Source: Spirosoma fluviale (GTDB lineage Bacteria > Bacteroidota > Bacteroidia > Cytophagales > Spirosomataceae). From it: a stretch of 35,022 bases of DNA. The DNA is taken from positions 1 to 35,022 of the forward strand of contig CAMCYZ010000013.1 of assembly GCA_945885545.1 (NCBI GenBank), written 5' to 3'. The notes beneath the pieces were generated by a model that did no database searches, was not told the origin of the DNA, and saw only the letters and a program-made list of their open reading frames with translations. Numbering within the stretch: position 1 is the stretch's first letter; each line of letters begins with the position of its first letter. Shown here in pieces: positions 10,601 to 18,742 of the stretch. A program made the position numbers and the translations under genes.

Positions 10601-10969
10601 CTCAGAAAGGACATTGGCTAGTTGAAGGGTGTTTATGAGTTTGTCTTTTATGTTTGGAAAAAACTGTCCAATTTGTTCTGCTGCTGTTTCGTCAGAAATT
10701 GGTTTGTTTATATTGAGTAAATAAAAGATTGGCTTAAGGATATAAAAAAACAAAGTATATGCAGAGATGGCTATGAAGGCAATCAAGAGAATGGCTCTGA
10801 AGTTAGAACTAAATCTGCCGAAGTATTCAAGAAAATTTATGACGATATAGGAAAAAAGAATAAGAGAGAGGCCAATGAGGGCTCCTTTCAGAAGTAAATT
10901 TTTGTAATATTTACTTTTGAATGCTGCTATTTTTTCTAAAAGACTTGAAAACGCTATGTTGTTTTTCAT
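7670..10969 (-). CDS. DUF4175-family membrane protein with long coiled coil
   Basis: 1099 residues. Two hydrophobic segments at about 28-47 and 58-80 and a third at about 160-178 anchor it in the inner membrane. Residues about 190-480 form a beta-rich, presumably periplasmic region (LSFNVQLKYPAYLNKSSEDFDNVGN, then PDRYPQISFEQIKDSS). From about 490 to 760 comes an extremely Lys/Glu/Gln-rich coiled coil, and near residues 930-960 a Gly/Ser/Lys-rich low-complexity patch (GSGKGGKDGKSPGEEMG), then further coiled coil. This architecture is typical of DUF4175 proteins of Bacteroidota; their biochemical role is not established. The gene ends at the parS pair upstream of mnmG and may be co-transcribed with mnmG. 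The Ser/Phe-rich open frames on the opposite strand are artefacts of the Lys/Glu codons. Confidence 0.85.
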   Translation of the reverse strand: MKNNIAFSSLLEKIAAFKSKYYKNLLLKGALIGLSLILFSYIVINFLEYFGRFSSNFRAILLIAFIAISAYTLFFYILKPIFYLLNINKPISDETAAEQIGQFFPNIKDKLINTLQLANVLSEADNTLLDASITQKTKELKLIKFADAISLQENKKYLKYTLPPLLVILLISAVAPSFFKSTERIVYFKRNFAEPAPFKFEILNKNLQAVKNDDYQLNLKLIGNSLPGDVFLVYNDRKHKMNLKDPRNFEFMFSKVQEATEFHFIAAGFTSNTFKLDMIARPNLLSFNVQLKYPAYLNKSSEDFDNVGNLIVPEGTVVEWKFKTDETDSLNVIFEGSKPLSVSKGLITDFNFHKKFAKSQNYEVQLKNKNKAINAEKISYYINVVPDRYPQISFEQIKDSSLYNYIGIGGSISDDYGLSDFKFMYRTKAGNTPFKTVNIPFNKSSLSQTFFYQVNISTLGLEKSDKLEYYLQITDNDGVNGLKSTKSGIMVFGMPTAQQFDKEVENQIEKTEDKFEDLLQKSKEFKKALENLEADLKKKKEMDYQDKKEFEDLLKKKDEMMKELKDLQKQLEDLKEKQNRFEKQSPEIQQKMDMLQKMLDELMKNEDSKVLEDLKKMMEEQLNEKSLDKMNDFKKDQRNIDKEIDRTMKLFKNLQLKQKVQETVKELEKLADKQEKLADKTENENKESTKNEELKKEQEKLNKEFEEKKEKIKDIEKLSKKLKKEIDTQKEKQKEISEEQKKAQKEIENKDNNAASKAQKKASKSMRSMASQMTESMQEGEMKQLDLDIDALRDILENLLKISHDQEKVMRSFRSISVSDPRFVSLSQEQLKISDDAKVVEDSLYSLAKRVMQIESFITKEVTAMKNSIDESVKYIKERKTPQAASKQQFSMTSMNNLALMLSDTFKQMQQMMSMQMSGSGKGGKDGKSPGEEMGKAQQEVNKKIQGLGQSGQGGKQLSEELAKIANEQAKIRKQLQELQEQLNGTEQGKKMGNNLEEIQKKMDESENDLVNKRITPNLIRRQKEIEIRLLEAEKSIKEQELDPKRKSNTGVTFNRVSPPDLEKFKKEKEKQVELIRTTPPNFTPFYKKQTDNYFKKIN

Positions 10970-11006
10970 AAAATATTGAATATCAATAATATATAGAATT
11001 TTTTCT

Positions 11007-11771
11007 TCAAAAATTTAAATCAACAGATACAGGACAGTGGTCTGACATAACGATGTCTGTATGTATTTTTGAATTAGAAATTATGTTTTTGTGGCTTTCG
11101 TTTACAAAAATATAGTCGATACGCCACCCTAAGTTTTTAGGCCTCGCTCCCGCCCTATATGACCACCAGGTATAATGGTGAGGATCAGTATTTAAGAGCC
11201 TAAAACAATCTATAAATCCACTATCTATAAATTTCCCAACCCATGCTCTTTCGCTAGGTAGAAAACCAGAGGTATTGGCGTTGGATTTAGGATTATGGAT
11301 GTCTATTTCGGTATGACAGATATTTACATCACCACAAATGAAAATAGGCTTATCAGACTTTTCTAAAGAATGAATATAGTTGAAAATGTCATTAAGAAAT
11401 GCCATTTTTATTTCCTGTCTAGCATCTCCTGTAGTGCCCGATGGAAAATAGGCACTCATCACGTGGAACTTTTCGAATGTTACGGTGATGGTTCGACCCT
11501 CTGAGTCATATTGGTTTATTCCAACGCCGTATTTTACTTCTAATGGCTTTTCTTTGCTTAACAAAGCTACCCCTGAATACCCCTTCTTTTGAGCCGGATA
11601 CCAGTGGCAATGATATCCTAGAGAAAGAAAAATAGGCTCAACTAAATCTGTTTCAGACAGTTTTATTTCTTGTAAACAAAGCACGTCTGGATTGTGACTT
11701 TTGAGCCAGTCTTCTAAGCCTTTGTTTAGTGCAGACCTGATGCCGTTTACGTTGAAAGTAGTAATGTTCAT
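11007..11771 (-). CDS. xth: Exodeoxyribonuclease III (AP endonuclease)
   Basis: 254 residues, the full length of the ExoIII/ExoA family. It cuts DNA 5' of abasic sites and removes 3' blocking groups in base-excision repair, using a divalent metal. All active-site motifs are visible: N7 in FNVNGIRSA, E35 in LCLQEIK, Y108 in MSAYFPSG, D148 and N150 in ICGDVNICHTEID, W216-R217-D219 in GWRIDYIF, and D244-H245 in SDHCPV. The start MNITTFNVNG is the usual N-terminus. It lies 37 bp from the DUF4175 gene downstream and 83 bp from the small gene upstream. All are on the same strand, so read-through is possible. Confidence 0.97.
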   Translation of the reverse strand: MNITTFNVNGIRSALNKGLEDWLKSHNPDVLCLQEIKLSETDLVEPIFLSLGYHCHWYPAQKKGYSGVALLSKEKPLEVKYGVGINQYDSEGRTITVTFEKFHVMSAYFPSGTTGDARQEIKMAFLNDIFNYIHSLEKSDKPIFICGDVNICHTEIDIHNPKSNANTSGFLPSERAWVGKFIDSGFIDCFRLLNTDPHHYTWWSYRAGARPKNLGWRIDYIFVNESHKNIISNSKIHTDIVMSDHCPVSVDLNF

Positions 11772-11799
11772 ACGTTTATTATTTACCGCTAATGCATAA

Positions 11800-11833
11800 A
11801 GACACTAAGAAATAATCATTTCTCTGTGTGTCT
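11800..11833. repeat. Imperfect hairpin between the 119-residue gene and xth
   Basis: AGACAC (11800-11805) pairs with GTGTCT (11828-11833), and AGAAA (11808-11812) with TTTCT (11819-11823). They are separated by a small internal mismatch and a 6-nt loop. It lies in the 83-bp gap and could be a weak terminator or attenuator, but no long T run follows it on either strand. Confidence 0.3.
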
Positions 11834-11854
11834 AGAGTCTTAGTTATGAATGTA

Positions 11855-12214
11855 TTATATATGTAAGCCAATGTCGTTTCTAAAGTATTCTATGATGTAA
11901 TGTTTAAGTAATTGTTCTTGACTTAAAAGATCAAAAGGCGGTAATGGCTTTATTAGTTTCCAATGTGGCCATCCTTCAGTATCAATTCCGTCTAATTCAT
12001 AAAATCCGCCTAAACTTAGCACTTTGCAAATAGCAATATGCATAAGGTCCTGTTTTTCTTCTTTTGAAAAACGCAAATTGCCTTTACCCAATTCCTGAAC
12101 TCCGATTAAAAATAGAACTCCGTTTAAATCAGATGGTTTTTTACCCGTCGTTTGTTTTAAAAAACGAATTAAATTGTCCCATATTTCTTTATTATCTTTG
12201 ATTTCTAATGACAT
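11855..12214 (-). CDS. Conserved small protein of unknown function
   Basis: 119 residues, no signal peptide or membrane segment, so cytoplasmic. The sequence is well structured rather than low complexity: an N-terminal helix (DNKEIWDNLIRFLKQTTG), a middle helix (KEEKQDLMHIAICKVLSLGG), a short aromatic strand region (FYELDGIDTEGWPHWKLIKP) and a C-terminal helix (LLKHYIIEYFRNDIGLHI). I recognise it as the kind of orphan protein widespread in Bacteroidota but cannot assign a family or function. Its start codon is only 6 bp from that of the divergent ComF-family gene, which leaves no room for a separate promoter region. Confidence 0.75.
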   Translation of the reverse strand: MSLEIKDNKEIWDNLIRFLKQTTGKKPSDLNGVLFLIGVQELGKGNLRFSKEEKQDLMHIAICKVLSLGGFYELDGIDTEGWPHWKLIKPLPPFDLLSQEQLLKHYIIEYFRNDIGLHI

Positions 12215-12220
12215 ACATTT

Positions 12221-12925
12221 ATGAAAAACACATTTAAAGGGTACATCGACTTACTTTTAGATTTTATTTATCCTCGGGTTTGTGTGAGTTGTGAAAAAAA
12301 CTTACTTGGCCCAGAGAACCACTTGTGCATAGAATGTTTGTTCTCTATTCCTAAGACAAATTCGCATTTACACCCAATTGAACTCCTAGAGAGAAAGTTT
12401 TGGGGAAAATTAAACGTGAAACAGGTGTATACTTTTTTGAAATTTTCTAAAAAAGGAAAAGTTCAGAACATTCTTCATACACTGAAATACAAAAATAAGC
12501 CAGAATTGGCAGAATATATTGGAAAAATGTATGCAAATGATTTAAATAGTGTGGATTTTGCTGAGAAAATAGATTTGATAGTGGGAATTCCGCTCCACAC
12601 AGACAAACAAAAGCTCCGTGGTTACAATCAGGCTGATGCATTTGCTAAAGGGCTTTCAGAGGTCTTAAAAACGCCTTTTGACGAAGTCTCATTGACTCGT
12701 CAGACGTTCACGATTTCACAAACGAAGACAGGAAGCCGTTTTAAGAGGTTTAAAAATATCGAAGGTGTGTTTGTGGTAGAACAGCCTAAAAATATTAAAG
12801 GAAAAAGAATTGCTTTGGTAGATGACGTTCTGACAACGGGTTCAACACTCGAAGAAGCCGGAAACACACTTCTTGGAGCTGGCTGTACCGAACTGTATAT
12901 AATAACAATTGCCTCGGCTTATTGA
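12221..12925 (+). CDS. ComF-family phosphoribosyltransferase-like protein
   Basis: 234 residues. An N-terminal zinc-ribbon-like knot has C21-x2-C24 (CVSC) and C36-x2-C39 (CIEC). A type I phosphoribosyltransferase domain follows, with IPLHTDKQKLRGYNQAD in the middle and the PRPP-binding signature LVDDVLTTGSTLEEAG near residues 199-214. ComF proteins are required for DNA uptake in competent bacteria, including a role in handling incoming single-stranded DNA, but the family is nearly universal and its enzymatic activity is unclear; no other competence genes are in view. It is the only plus-strand gene in the first 19 kb and ends inside a strong bidirectional terminator shared with the convergent gldJ. 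Confidence 0.92.
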   Translation: MKNTFKGYIDLLLDFIYPRVCVSCEKNLLGPENHLCIECLFSIPKTNSHLHPIELLERKFWGKLNVKQVYTFLKFSKKGKVQNILHTLKYKNKPELAEYIGKMYANDLNSVDFAEKIDLIVGIPLHTDKQKLRGYNQADAFAKGLSEVLKTPFDEVSLTRQTFTISQTKTGSRFKRFKNIEGVFVVEQPKNIKGKRIALVDDVLTTGSTLEEAGNTLLGAGCTELYIITIASAY

Positions 12926-12960
12926 AAAACCGAGGCAATTGAATATTTTCTAAAAATCTT
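12906..12960. terminator. Bidirectional intrinsic terminator between comF-like gene and gldJ
   Basis: A perfect 12-bp stem, CAATTGCCTCGG (12906-12917) with CCGAGGCAATTG (12930-12941), encloses a 12-nt loop that contains the TGA stop codon of the ComF gene. A T-rich tail follows on the plus strand, ending in TTATTTTTTTAC. It lies between converging genes and can serve both. Confidence 0.85.
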
Positions 12961-12966
12961 ATTTTT

Positions 12967-14235
12967 TTACAAAGATTTCTTGCCTTTTGGACCTACAGAA
13001 ATCATAGCACATCTAAAGCCGATAGTGGCGGTAGATGAGTCTTGATCCAAAGACCTTCTTGTTCCTGGCGACAACCAATAAGCGATGTCATTCCAAGATC
13101 CTCCTTTAAATACTCTTTGTTTGTTATCTATCAAGGAATTGAAGTTTTCTTTGTCATAGAGCTTGGCGTCGTCTTGGAAATCGCTTCTACGTATTGGGTT
13201 TAGGTCGTTAAAGTCTTGGTATGAACCTTGTCTGTAAAGGTCATAAACCCATTCGTTGACGTTACCGGCCATGTTGTAAAGACCGAAATCATTTGGTGCA
13301 AAAGAGTAAACTTCTTCAGTGATGATAGCTTTATCGTTTTGTTTTCCAGCTATACCGGCGTAATCACCACGACCTCTTTTGAAGTTAGCCATCATATTAC
13401 CTTTGTTTTTGCCTTTTGCTTTACGCATAGCTGAACCATCCCATGGGTAAATTCTCTGATTTGACTGATTTTCGTCAATGTATTGCGTTCCAATCATACT
13501 TTTTGCAGCATATTCCCATTCAGCCTCAGTAGGAAGTCTGAAGTCAGGAATGTTTATACCAGTCTCGATAGGCACCCTACCAACTACTTTTGGAGCAGTA
13601 GCGGCTTCTGCAGCAGCAGCTTTCTTTTTCTTACCAAATGGCAGTCCTCCTTTTTTCTTGTTACTTTCACCATATTTTGCAGAAAGGCCAGCGTTAACCA
13701 CCGCTGAACGCCACTTGCAATAGTCGTTTGCCTGAATCCAAGAAACACCTACAACAGGGAAGTTTCTGAAACCCGGGTAACGGAGATATTGATCTACGTA
13801 CTGGTCGTTGAAGGACATTTCGTTTGCCCACACGGTGGTATCTGGCAAGGCAGCTTGTACAAACTCACGCGTAGAATCTTGACTAATAGAATAGATGTAT
13901 TCGAGGTAGTCAATATTGGCTATTTCGGTTTCGTCCATATAAAAAGAAGCCACTGTGACCGTACGTTCTATGTTGTCACGGGTGTAGGTAACGTCTTCTT
14001 CAAGCGTGCCCATTGTAAAGCGTCCGCCTTCAATAAAAACCATGTTTGGTCCCGCTGGCTGACCAGCGAAAGAAGCTACTTGAAAACCTTCTTTGCCTTT
14101 TTTGGCATAAGCGGCTCCTGTAGTTCTACTTTTTTTACCAGGATTTAAACTAGACGCTTTTTTACCTTTGCTACAAGATGTAGCAATAAAAAGAGAAAGT
14201 GTAAGCACTGTCACACTAAAAATAAGTCTCTTCAT
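12967..14235 (-). CDS. gldJ: Gliding motility / type IX secretion lipoprotein GldJ-like (FGE-sulfatase fold)
   Basis: 422 residues; lipoprotein signal with C21 in IATSC. Residues about 62-412 form a formylglycine-generating-enzyme-like (SUMF1) domain: MVFIEGGRFTMG at 65-76, FYMDETEIANIDYLEYIY near 98-115, YLRYPGFRNFPVVGVSWIQANDYCKWR at 150-176, LPTEAEWEYAAK, NMAGNVNEWVYD at 321-332, FKGGSWND at 376-383 and GFRCA at 406-410. The YLRYP-PVVGVSW-CKWR block and the early DETE motif resemble GldJ more than GldK. GldJ is an outer-membrane lipoprotein needed for gliding and for stability of GldK in Flavobacterium. It is shorter than the roughly 560-residue flavobacterial protein. A Lys/Ala-rich insert (about 191-216) interrupts the domain. 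GldK or a paralogous SUMF1 lipoprotein is the alternative. Confidence 0.75.
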   Translation of the reverse strand: MKRLIFSVTVLTLSLFIATSCSKGKKASSLNPGKKSRTTGAAYAKKGKEGFQVASFAGQPAGPNMVFIEGGRFTMGTLEEDVTYTRDNIERTVTVASFYMDETEIANIDYLEYIYSISQDSTREFVQAALPDTTVWANEMSFNDQYVDQYLRYPGFRNFPVVGVSWIQANDYCKWRSAVVNAGLSAKYGESNKKKGGLPFGKKKKAAAAEAATAPKVVGRVPIETGINIPDFRLPTEAEWEYAAKSMIGTQYIDENQSNQRIYPWDGSAMRKAKGKNKGNMMANFKRGRGDYAGIAGKQNDKAIITEEVYSFAPNDFGLYNMAGNVNEWVYDLYRQGSYQDFNDLNPIRRSDFQDDAKLYDKENFNSLIDNKQRVFKGGSWNDIAYWLSPGTRRSLDQDSSTATIGFRCAMISVGPKGKKSL

Positions 14236-14269
14236 TCTTTTTTTATTTTGTTTTCTGCGAATTAAAACA

Positions 14270-14277
14270 CAAAAATA
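14270..14277 (-). promoter_or_regulatory. Candidate -7 promoter element for gldJ
   Basis: On the minus strand this reads TATTTTTG, matching TANNTTTG, 34 bp upstream of the gldJ start codon. An ATG rather than TTG lies 21 bp further upstream, at the edge of the mfd stop. Only the -7 element is convincing. Confidence 0.4.
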
Positions 14278-14300
14278 GTTTAAAAAATATTATTAAGTCA

Positions 14301-17300
14301 TTATTTGGCATCAATGAAAGCCACAATTTTTTCGAATAAATCATTGATTTTGTTTATATTAACGGTGTTTTCTGCCGAAAATATCAATTTGTCTTTTATT
14401 TGTTTCAAACTGCACTCTTTTGGATGCAATTTTATGTAATCAAGAATTTTGCCAAATTTATTGGTTTGGTAATATTCTTGGTGCTTTTGAGAAACGAAAT
14501 ATCCTTTAAGGATATTATTTTTAAGCGTTATTTTTTCAAAACCGATGTATTGGGCCTTCCAACGCACTTTCACTATCTTGAATAATTCTTCTACTTCTTG
14601 TGGAAGTTTTCCAAATCGGTCAATCAATGAAACGGAGAATTTGTTGAGTTCGTCTTCGGTTTTGAAATCATCTATGGCATTATAGACCGAAAGTCGTTCG
14701 GACATATTAACAATGTAATGGTCAGGTATTAAGATTTGTAGATCTGTTTCTATTTGGCAGTCTTCAACTTTAAATGTTTTTTGAGAAAGATCTTCTTCAA
14801 AAAGACTTTTGAATTCGTTTTCTTTCAATTCTGACACGGCTTCATCTAATATTTTGTGGTACATATCGTAGCCGAGGTCGTTGACGAATCCGCTTTGTTC
14901 GGCTCCTAGTAAATTGCCGGCTCCGCGAATGTCTAAGTCTCGCATGGCTACTTTGAAACCATCACCTAAGTCTGTAAATTCCTCCAGGGTTTGTAGGCGT
15001 TTTCGGGCATCTTTAGTAAGACCCGAACTTGGTGGGCCTAAGAGAAAACAGTAAGCTTTTTTGTTTGATCGGCCTACCCTACCCCGCATTTGGTGCAGGT
15101 CAGAAAGCCCAAACATGTGGGCTTGGTTGATAATGATGGTGTTGGCGTTTGGAATATCAAGACCGGACTCGATTATATTGGTAGAAATCAAGATATTTAT
15201 CTCGTTTTCAATGAATCGCATCATCACCTTTTCGAGTTTTTCACCTTCCATTTGACCATGTGCCACACCAATTTTGGCCTCTGGAACTAAACGGTAAATT
15301 ATATTGGCGATGGATTCAATGTCAGCTACTCTATTGTGAACAAAAAACACTTGCCCTCCCCTATTGAGCTCATAACTGATGGCATCGCGGATGATTTCTT
15401 CTTTGAAAACTTCAACTTGCGTGGTTACTGGCTGGCGGTTAGCCGGCGGAGTGGCTATTACCGACAAATCACGTGCACCCATAAGTGAGAAATGCAGTGT
15501 ACGAGGAATTGGCGTAGCTGTGAGTGTCAAAACATCCACGTTTAGTTTTAGTTCTTTTATTCTGTCTTTTGACTTTACACCAAACTTTTGCTCTTCGTCT
15601 ATAACCAAGAGCCCGAGGTTTTTGAATTCTATGTTTTTGTTGAGCAGTTTTTGTGTACCTATAACTATATCTACTTTGCCTTCTTTTAGGCCTTTCAGGG
15701 TTTTGGTATTATCGGCTGCGGATTTGAACCTATTCAAATAATCGACGTTGACAGGCATTTTGGCGAGTCTTTCTGAGAATGTGCGGTAGTGTTGCATTGC
15801 CAGTATGGTGGTGGGAACCAATATTGCAACCTGTTTGGAATCGTTTACGGCTTTGAAGGCTGCACGAATTGCCACTTCTGTTTTTCCAAAACCAACATCA
15901 CCACAAACGAGCCTATCCATGGGATATGGTTTTTCCATATCTTCCTTCACTTTGGCCGTTGCAGTGGCTTGGTCGGGCGTGTCTTCGTACATAAACGATG
16001 ATTCTAGCTCTATCTGCAAGTAATTGTCTGGTGAAAAAGCGAAACCATGTACTTCTCTTCGTTTGGCATAAAGAGCAATTAACTCTTTTGCAATGTCTTT
16101 AACTTGTCGTTTTGCCTTTGATTTTTTGTTTTCCCAGTCGCCCGAACCTAGCTTACTCATGTTGGGAGCATCGCCCTCTTTGCCCGAGTATTTTGCTATT
16201 TTGTGTAAACTGTGAATATTTATGTACAAAAGATCGTTGTCTTTGTATACCAACCTGATGGCTTCCTGCTTTTTACCACCTACATCAATGGTTTCCATAC
16301 CTGCAAAACGCCCGATACCGTAGTCTACGTGGGTTACATAATCGCCTGTTTGTAAGGTTTTTAGTTCCTTTATAGTGAGTGCTTTGGATTTAGAAAAGCG
16401 GTCTTTTACTTTATATCTGTTTAATCTTTCAAAAATCTGGTGGTCGGTGTAAACCAGTATTTTGTTTTGTAAGTCTATGAAACCTCCCCTAAAATTGGCA
16501 TAAACAGAAAGAAACCGTATGGTAGGGTTGATTTCGGTAAAGATAGTTTCGAGTCGATTGAGTTGTTTGAGCGAATCAGAACTAATATAACACGAAAAAC
16601 CATTGGCTTGATTTTCGGCGATATCGTTTATTAAAAGTGTAAAGTCTTTATGAAAAGAGGGTTGTGATTTGGAATCGTAGCTTATTTTATGCGTTTCTTT
16701 AAGAAAACTCTTTCGTCCAAATTCTATAGTGGGGTATTTTTTTAGAAAATCAGAAAACTCTTTTTTTGCTAAAAATGAATGGTCGGGTTTGAACAGCAAA
16801 TTAATATCTCCGCCGCTTGCTTTTTTGGAGTCATAAATTTCGGAAATGCGATTGAGGTTGTCTTCTACCCTATCGAGCGTAAAAACATAATCTCTTACCC
16901 AAAGAATGGTTTTTTCGGGAATAAAACTAAAAATAGGTACTGTCTCTTCAAAACGCAGTTTTTCGTGGATATTGGGCACGATGCTGATGGCTTCCATGGT
17001 TTTGTTTGAAAGCTGAGTTTCGGTATCGAATATCCTAATACTCTCTATTTCGTCGCCAAAAAGTTCTACTCTGAAAGGTGTATCGGCTGCGTAAGAATAG
17101 ACATCGAAAATACCACCACGGATGGCAAACTGACCCGGTTCGTAAACGAAATCGGTCTTTTCGAAATCGTAGGAAACGAGTAGCTCGGTTACAAAATTGA
17201 GGTCGAGCATATCGCCTACTTTTATACGTAAAGTATTGGCTTTGAGCGTTTTTTTGCTAACAACTTTTTCAGCAAGAGCCTCTGGATAGCTGACTATAAG

Positions 17301-17675
17301 CAATGGGTCAGCAGAATTGTTAAGGCGATTGAGCAATTCGGCACGCTGAATAACGTTGGCGTTTTCTATTTCTTCATATTCATAAGGTCTTTTGAAAGAT
17401 GCTGGAAAATAGGCTATTTTGGGGCTTTCAAAACCAAAAATGTTTTGGAGGTCGTTGAAAAAATAGAGGGCATCTTCTTTATCTGACAGGACAATTAAGG
17501 TAGATTGAGGATTATTCTGATAAACGGCGGCGGCCAAAATAGCGTCCAAACTCCCGGAAGTGCCTTCTAGGTGGATTTTGGGATGCGATTTTTGTGACAA
17601 AACGATGTTCTGCACAAAACTATCTTCGGCGTATATTTTTAGGAAATCCTCTGAGTTCAAAAATGACCAGTTCAT
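14301..17675 (-). CDS. mfd: Transcription-repair coupling factor Mfd
   Basis: Complete 1124-residue protein. Mfd pushes RNA polymerase stalled at DNA lesions off the template and recruits UvrA for excision repair. Domains in order: a UvrB-like N-terminal module (about 1-250, with FAIRGGIFDVYSY), the RNA-polymerase-interacting CarD-like domain (about 440-500, LQTGDYVTHVDYGIGRFAGM), an ATP-driven translocase with Walker A GDVGFGKT at 592-599, VIDEEQKFG at 691-699, TATPIPRT, and the motif VI region GRVGRSNKKAYCF, and a C-terminal TRCF domain (about 985-1090). Length and motifs are normal. The start MNWSFLNSED is followed by an in-frame sequence with no better upstream ATG. It is transcribed towards gldJ with a 65-bp gap. 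Confidence 0.98.
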   Translation of the reverse strand: MNWSFLNSEDFLKIYAEDSFVQNIVLSQKSHPKIHLEGTSGSLDAILAAAVYQNNPQSTLIVLSDKEDALYFFNDLQNIFGFESPKIAYFPASFKRPYEYEEIENANVIQRAELLNRLNNSADPLLIVSYPEALAEKVVSKKTLKANTLRIKVGDMLDLNFVTELLVSYDFEKTDFVYEPGQFAIRGGIFDVYSYAADTPFRVELFGDEIESIRIFDTETQLSNKTMEAISIVPNIHEKLRFEETVPIFSFIPEKTILWVRDYVFTLDRVEDNLNRISEIYDSKKASGGDINLLFKPDHSFLAKKEFSDFLKKYPTIEFGRKSFLKETHKISYDSKSQPSFHKDFTLLINDIAENQANGFSCYISSDSLKQLNRLETIFTEINPTIRFLSVYANFRGGFIDLQNKILVYTDHQIFERLNRYKVKDRFSKSKALTIKELKTLQTGDYVTHVDYGIGRFAGMETIDVGGKKQEAIRLVYKDNDLLYINIHSLHKIAKYSGKEGDAPNMSKLGSGDWENKKSKAKRQVKDIAKELIALYAKRREVHGFAFSPDNYLQIELESSFMYEDTPDQATATAKVKEDMEKPYPMDRLVCGDVGFGKTEVAIRAAFKAVNDSKQVAILVPTTILAMQHYRTFSERLAKMPVNVDYLNRFKSAADNTKTLKGLKEGKVDIVIGTQKLLNKNIEFKNLGLLVIDEEQKFGVKSKDRIKELKLNVDVLTLTATPIPRTLHFSLMGARDLSVIATPPANRQPVTTQVEVFKEEIIRDAISYELNRGGQVFFVHNRVADIESIANIIYRLVPEAKIGVAHGQMEGEKLEKVMMRFIENEINILISTNIIESGLDIPNANTIIINQAHMFGLSDLHQMRGRVGRSNKKAYCFLLGPPSSGLTKDARKRLQTLEEFTDLGDGFKVAMRDLDIRGAGNLLGAEQSGFVNDLGYDMYHKILDEAVSELKENEFKSLFEEDLSQKTFKVEDCQIETDLQILIPDHYIVNMSERLSVYNAIDDFKTEDELNKFSVSLIDRFGKLPQEVEELFKIVKVRWKAQYIGFEKITLKNNILKGYFVSQKHQEYYQTNKFGKILDYIKLHPKECSLKQIKDKLIFSAENTVNINKINDLFEKIVAFIDAK

Positions 17676-17831
17676 TTGGTAAGTGCCTTTGAATTAATCA
17701 AAAGAACTTTACCAAGATTAAAATTTTTATTGAAAAGCACTCTATACGACCCATAAAGTATTGGCCATATTTGAAAACTGTAGCAAATATACTAAGAAAG
17801 ATGATTTTGAGAGATATTTAGATTTAAAAAA

Positions 17832-18647
17832 TCAAGACATCCGTAGGATACCACGAAGATAACCAACGGATTCGGTTAGGCCGTAAGCGGCGTTTTCGGC
17901 ATCTTTTTCGTATTCTACACTGATGATTCCTTCATATTTGAGTTCTTTCAGGACTTGTAAATACAAAGAAATGTTCATGACTCCTCTACCAATTTCTACA
18001 TTTTCGGCATCTGCCGTTTGTTTATTCAGGTCTTTTAAGTGAATATCAAAAAGCCTATCACGGTATTTTCTAAACTCGGCTGCGGGATCTTGTTTGAGCC
18101 TAAAAGTGTGTCCGGTGTCTATGCAAAGGCCAATGCGGGAGTCCAAGTTTTTGATTTTTTGATAAATACTTGCGGGCGACGGAAAGATTTTGTCCTCTGG
18201 CCCATGGTTATGAATGGCTATTTTGATGTCAGTGGCTTTTACCATTTCTTCTACTTTAGGCAAAACGTGATGCTCGGGAGCACCAACAATCATTTTGAGA
18301 CCGGCATTTTGGGCATATTTAAAGTATTTTTCTACTTCTTCGTTGGTTTTCATGTAAATAACACCCGCCCCATACGGATTAAGGCCATTGGATTTTAGTT
18401 TATCCGTGATGTTTTTTAGTACTTCTGGCGAAGCATCAAATGGCAAATGAAAACTTTTTAGACAAACGTCTTTTATGGCCAAGCGTTTCATGATTTCTAT
18501 GACTTGGTCCACAGAATATTTCCGTAAGGTGTAAGATGCCAAACCGATTTTGAGTCCTTGAAATGCCGCTGTAGGTTGGAAATTAGCCTTTGATGACAAA
18601 GCTAATGAGCCTAGTCCGAGGGTTTTTATGAATTGGTTTCTTTTCAT
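17832..18647 (-). CDS. Exported sugar isomerase/epimerase-like TIM barrel protein
   Basis: 271 residues. The N-terminus MKRNQFIKTLGLGSLALSS resembles a Tat-type signal, with KR in place of RR. The body is a xylose-isomerase-like TIM barrel (AP_endonuc_2 superfamily): GLKIGLASYTLRKYSVDQVIE at the start, then GAPEHH (E125), AIHNHGPED, LCIDTGH (D177, H180), DIHLKD (H203) and ISVEYE (E245). These are the usual metal and substrate positions for sugar isomerases, epimerases and related keto-sugar enzymes. The substrate cannot be read from sequence. In Bacteroidota such exported barrels often occur with DUF1080, Gfo/Idh/MocA oxidoreductases and ThuA proteins; DUF1080 and ThuA genes are in this window but not adjacent. 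Ends with TGA at 17832. Confidence 0.88.
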   Translation of the reverse strand: MKRNQFIKTLGLGSLALSSKANFQPTAAFQGLKIGLASYTLRKYSVDQVIEIMKRLAIKDVCLKSFHLPFDASPEVLKNITDKLKSNGLNPYGAGVIYMKTNEEVEKYFKYAQNAGLKMIVGAPEHHVLPKVEEMVKATDIKIAIHNHGPEDKIFPSPASIYQKIKNLDSRIGLCIDTGHTFRLKQDPAAEFRKYRDRLFDIHLKDLNKQTADAENVEIGRGVMNISLYLQVLKELKYEGIISVEYEKDAENAAYGLTESVGYLRGILRMS

Positions 18648-18742
18648 GTTTTATGTTGAATTTTCGGAATAAATGATTTTTGCGTTCCAGGTATGACCAA
18701 CGTTAATGACCTCACTGGTTTTAACAATTTAGGAAAATTATT

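Noticed and set aside
13478-13723. Overlapping plus-strand open frames inside gldJ
   Set aside because: They are antisense to conserved FGE-domain sequence, lack recognisable features and have no promoter or leader of their own.
17676-17715. TTGGTAA/TTACCAA inverted repeat upstream of mfd as an operator
   Set aside because: Only 7 bp per arm with a 26-nt loop in AT-rich DNA; no supporting promoter match.
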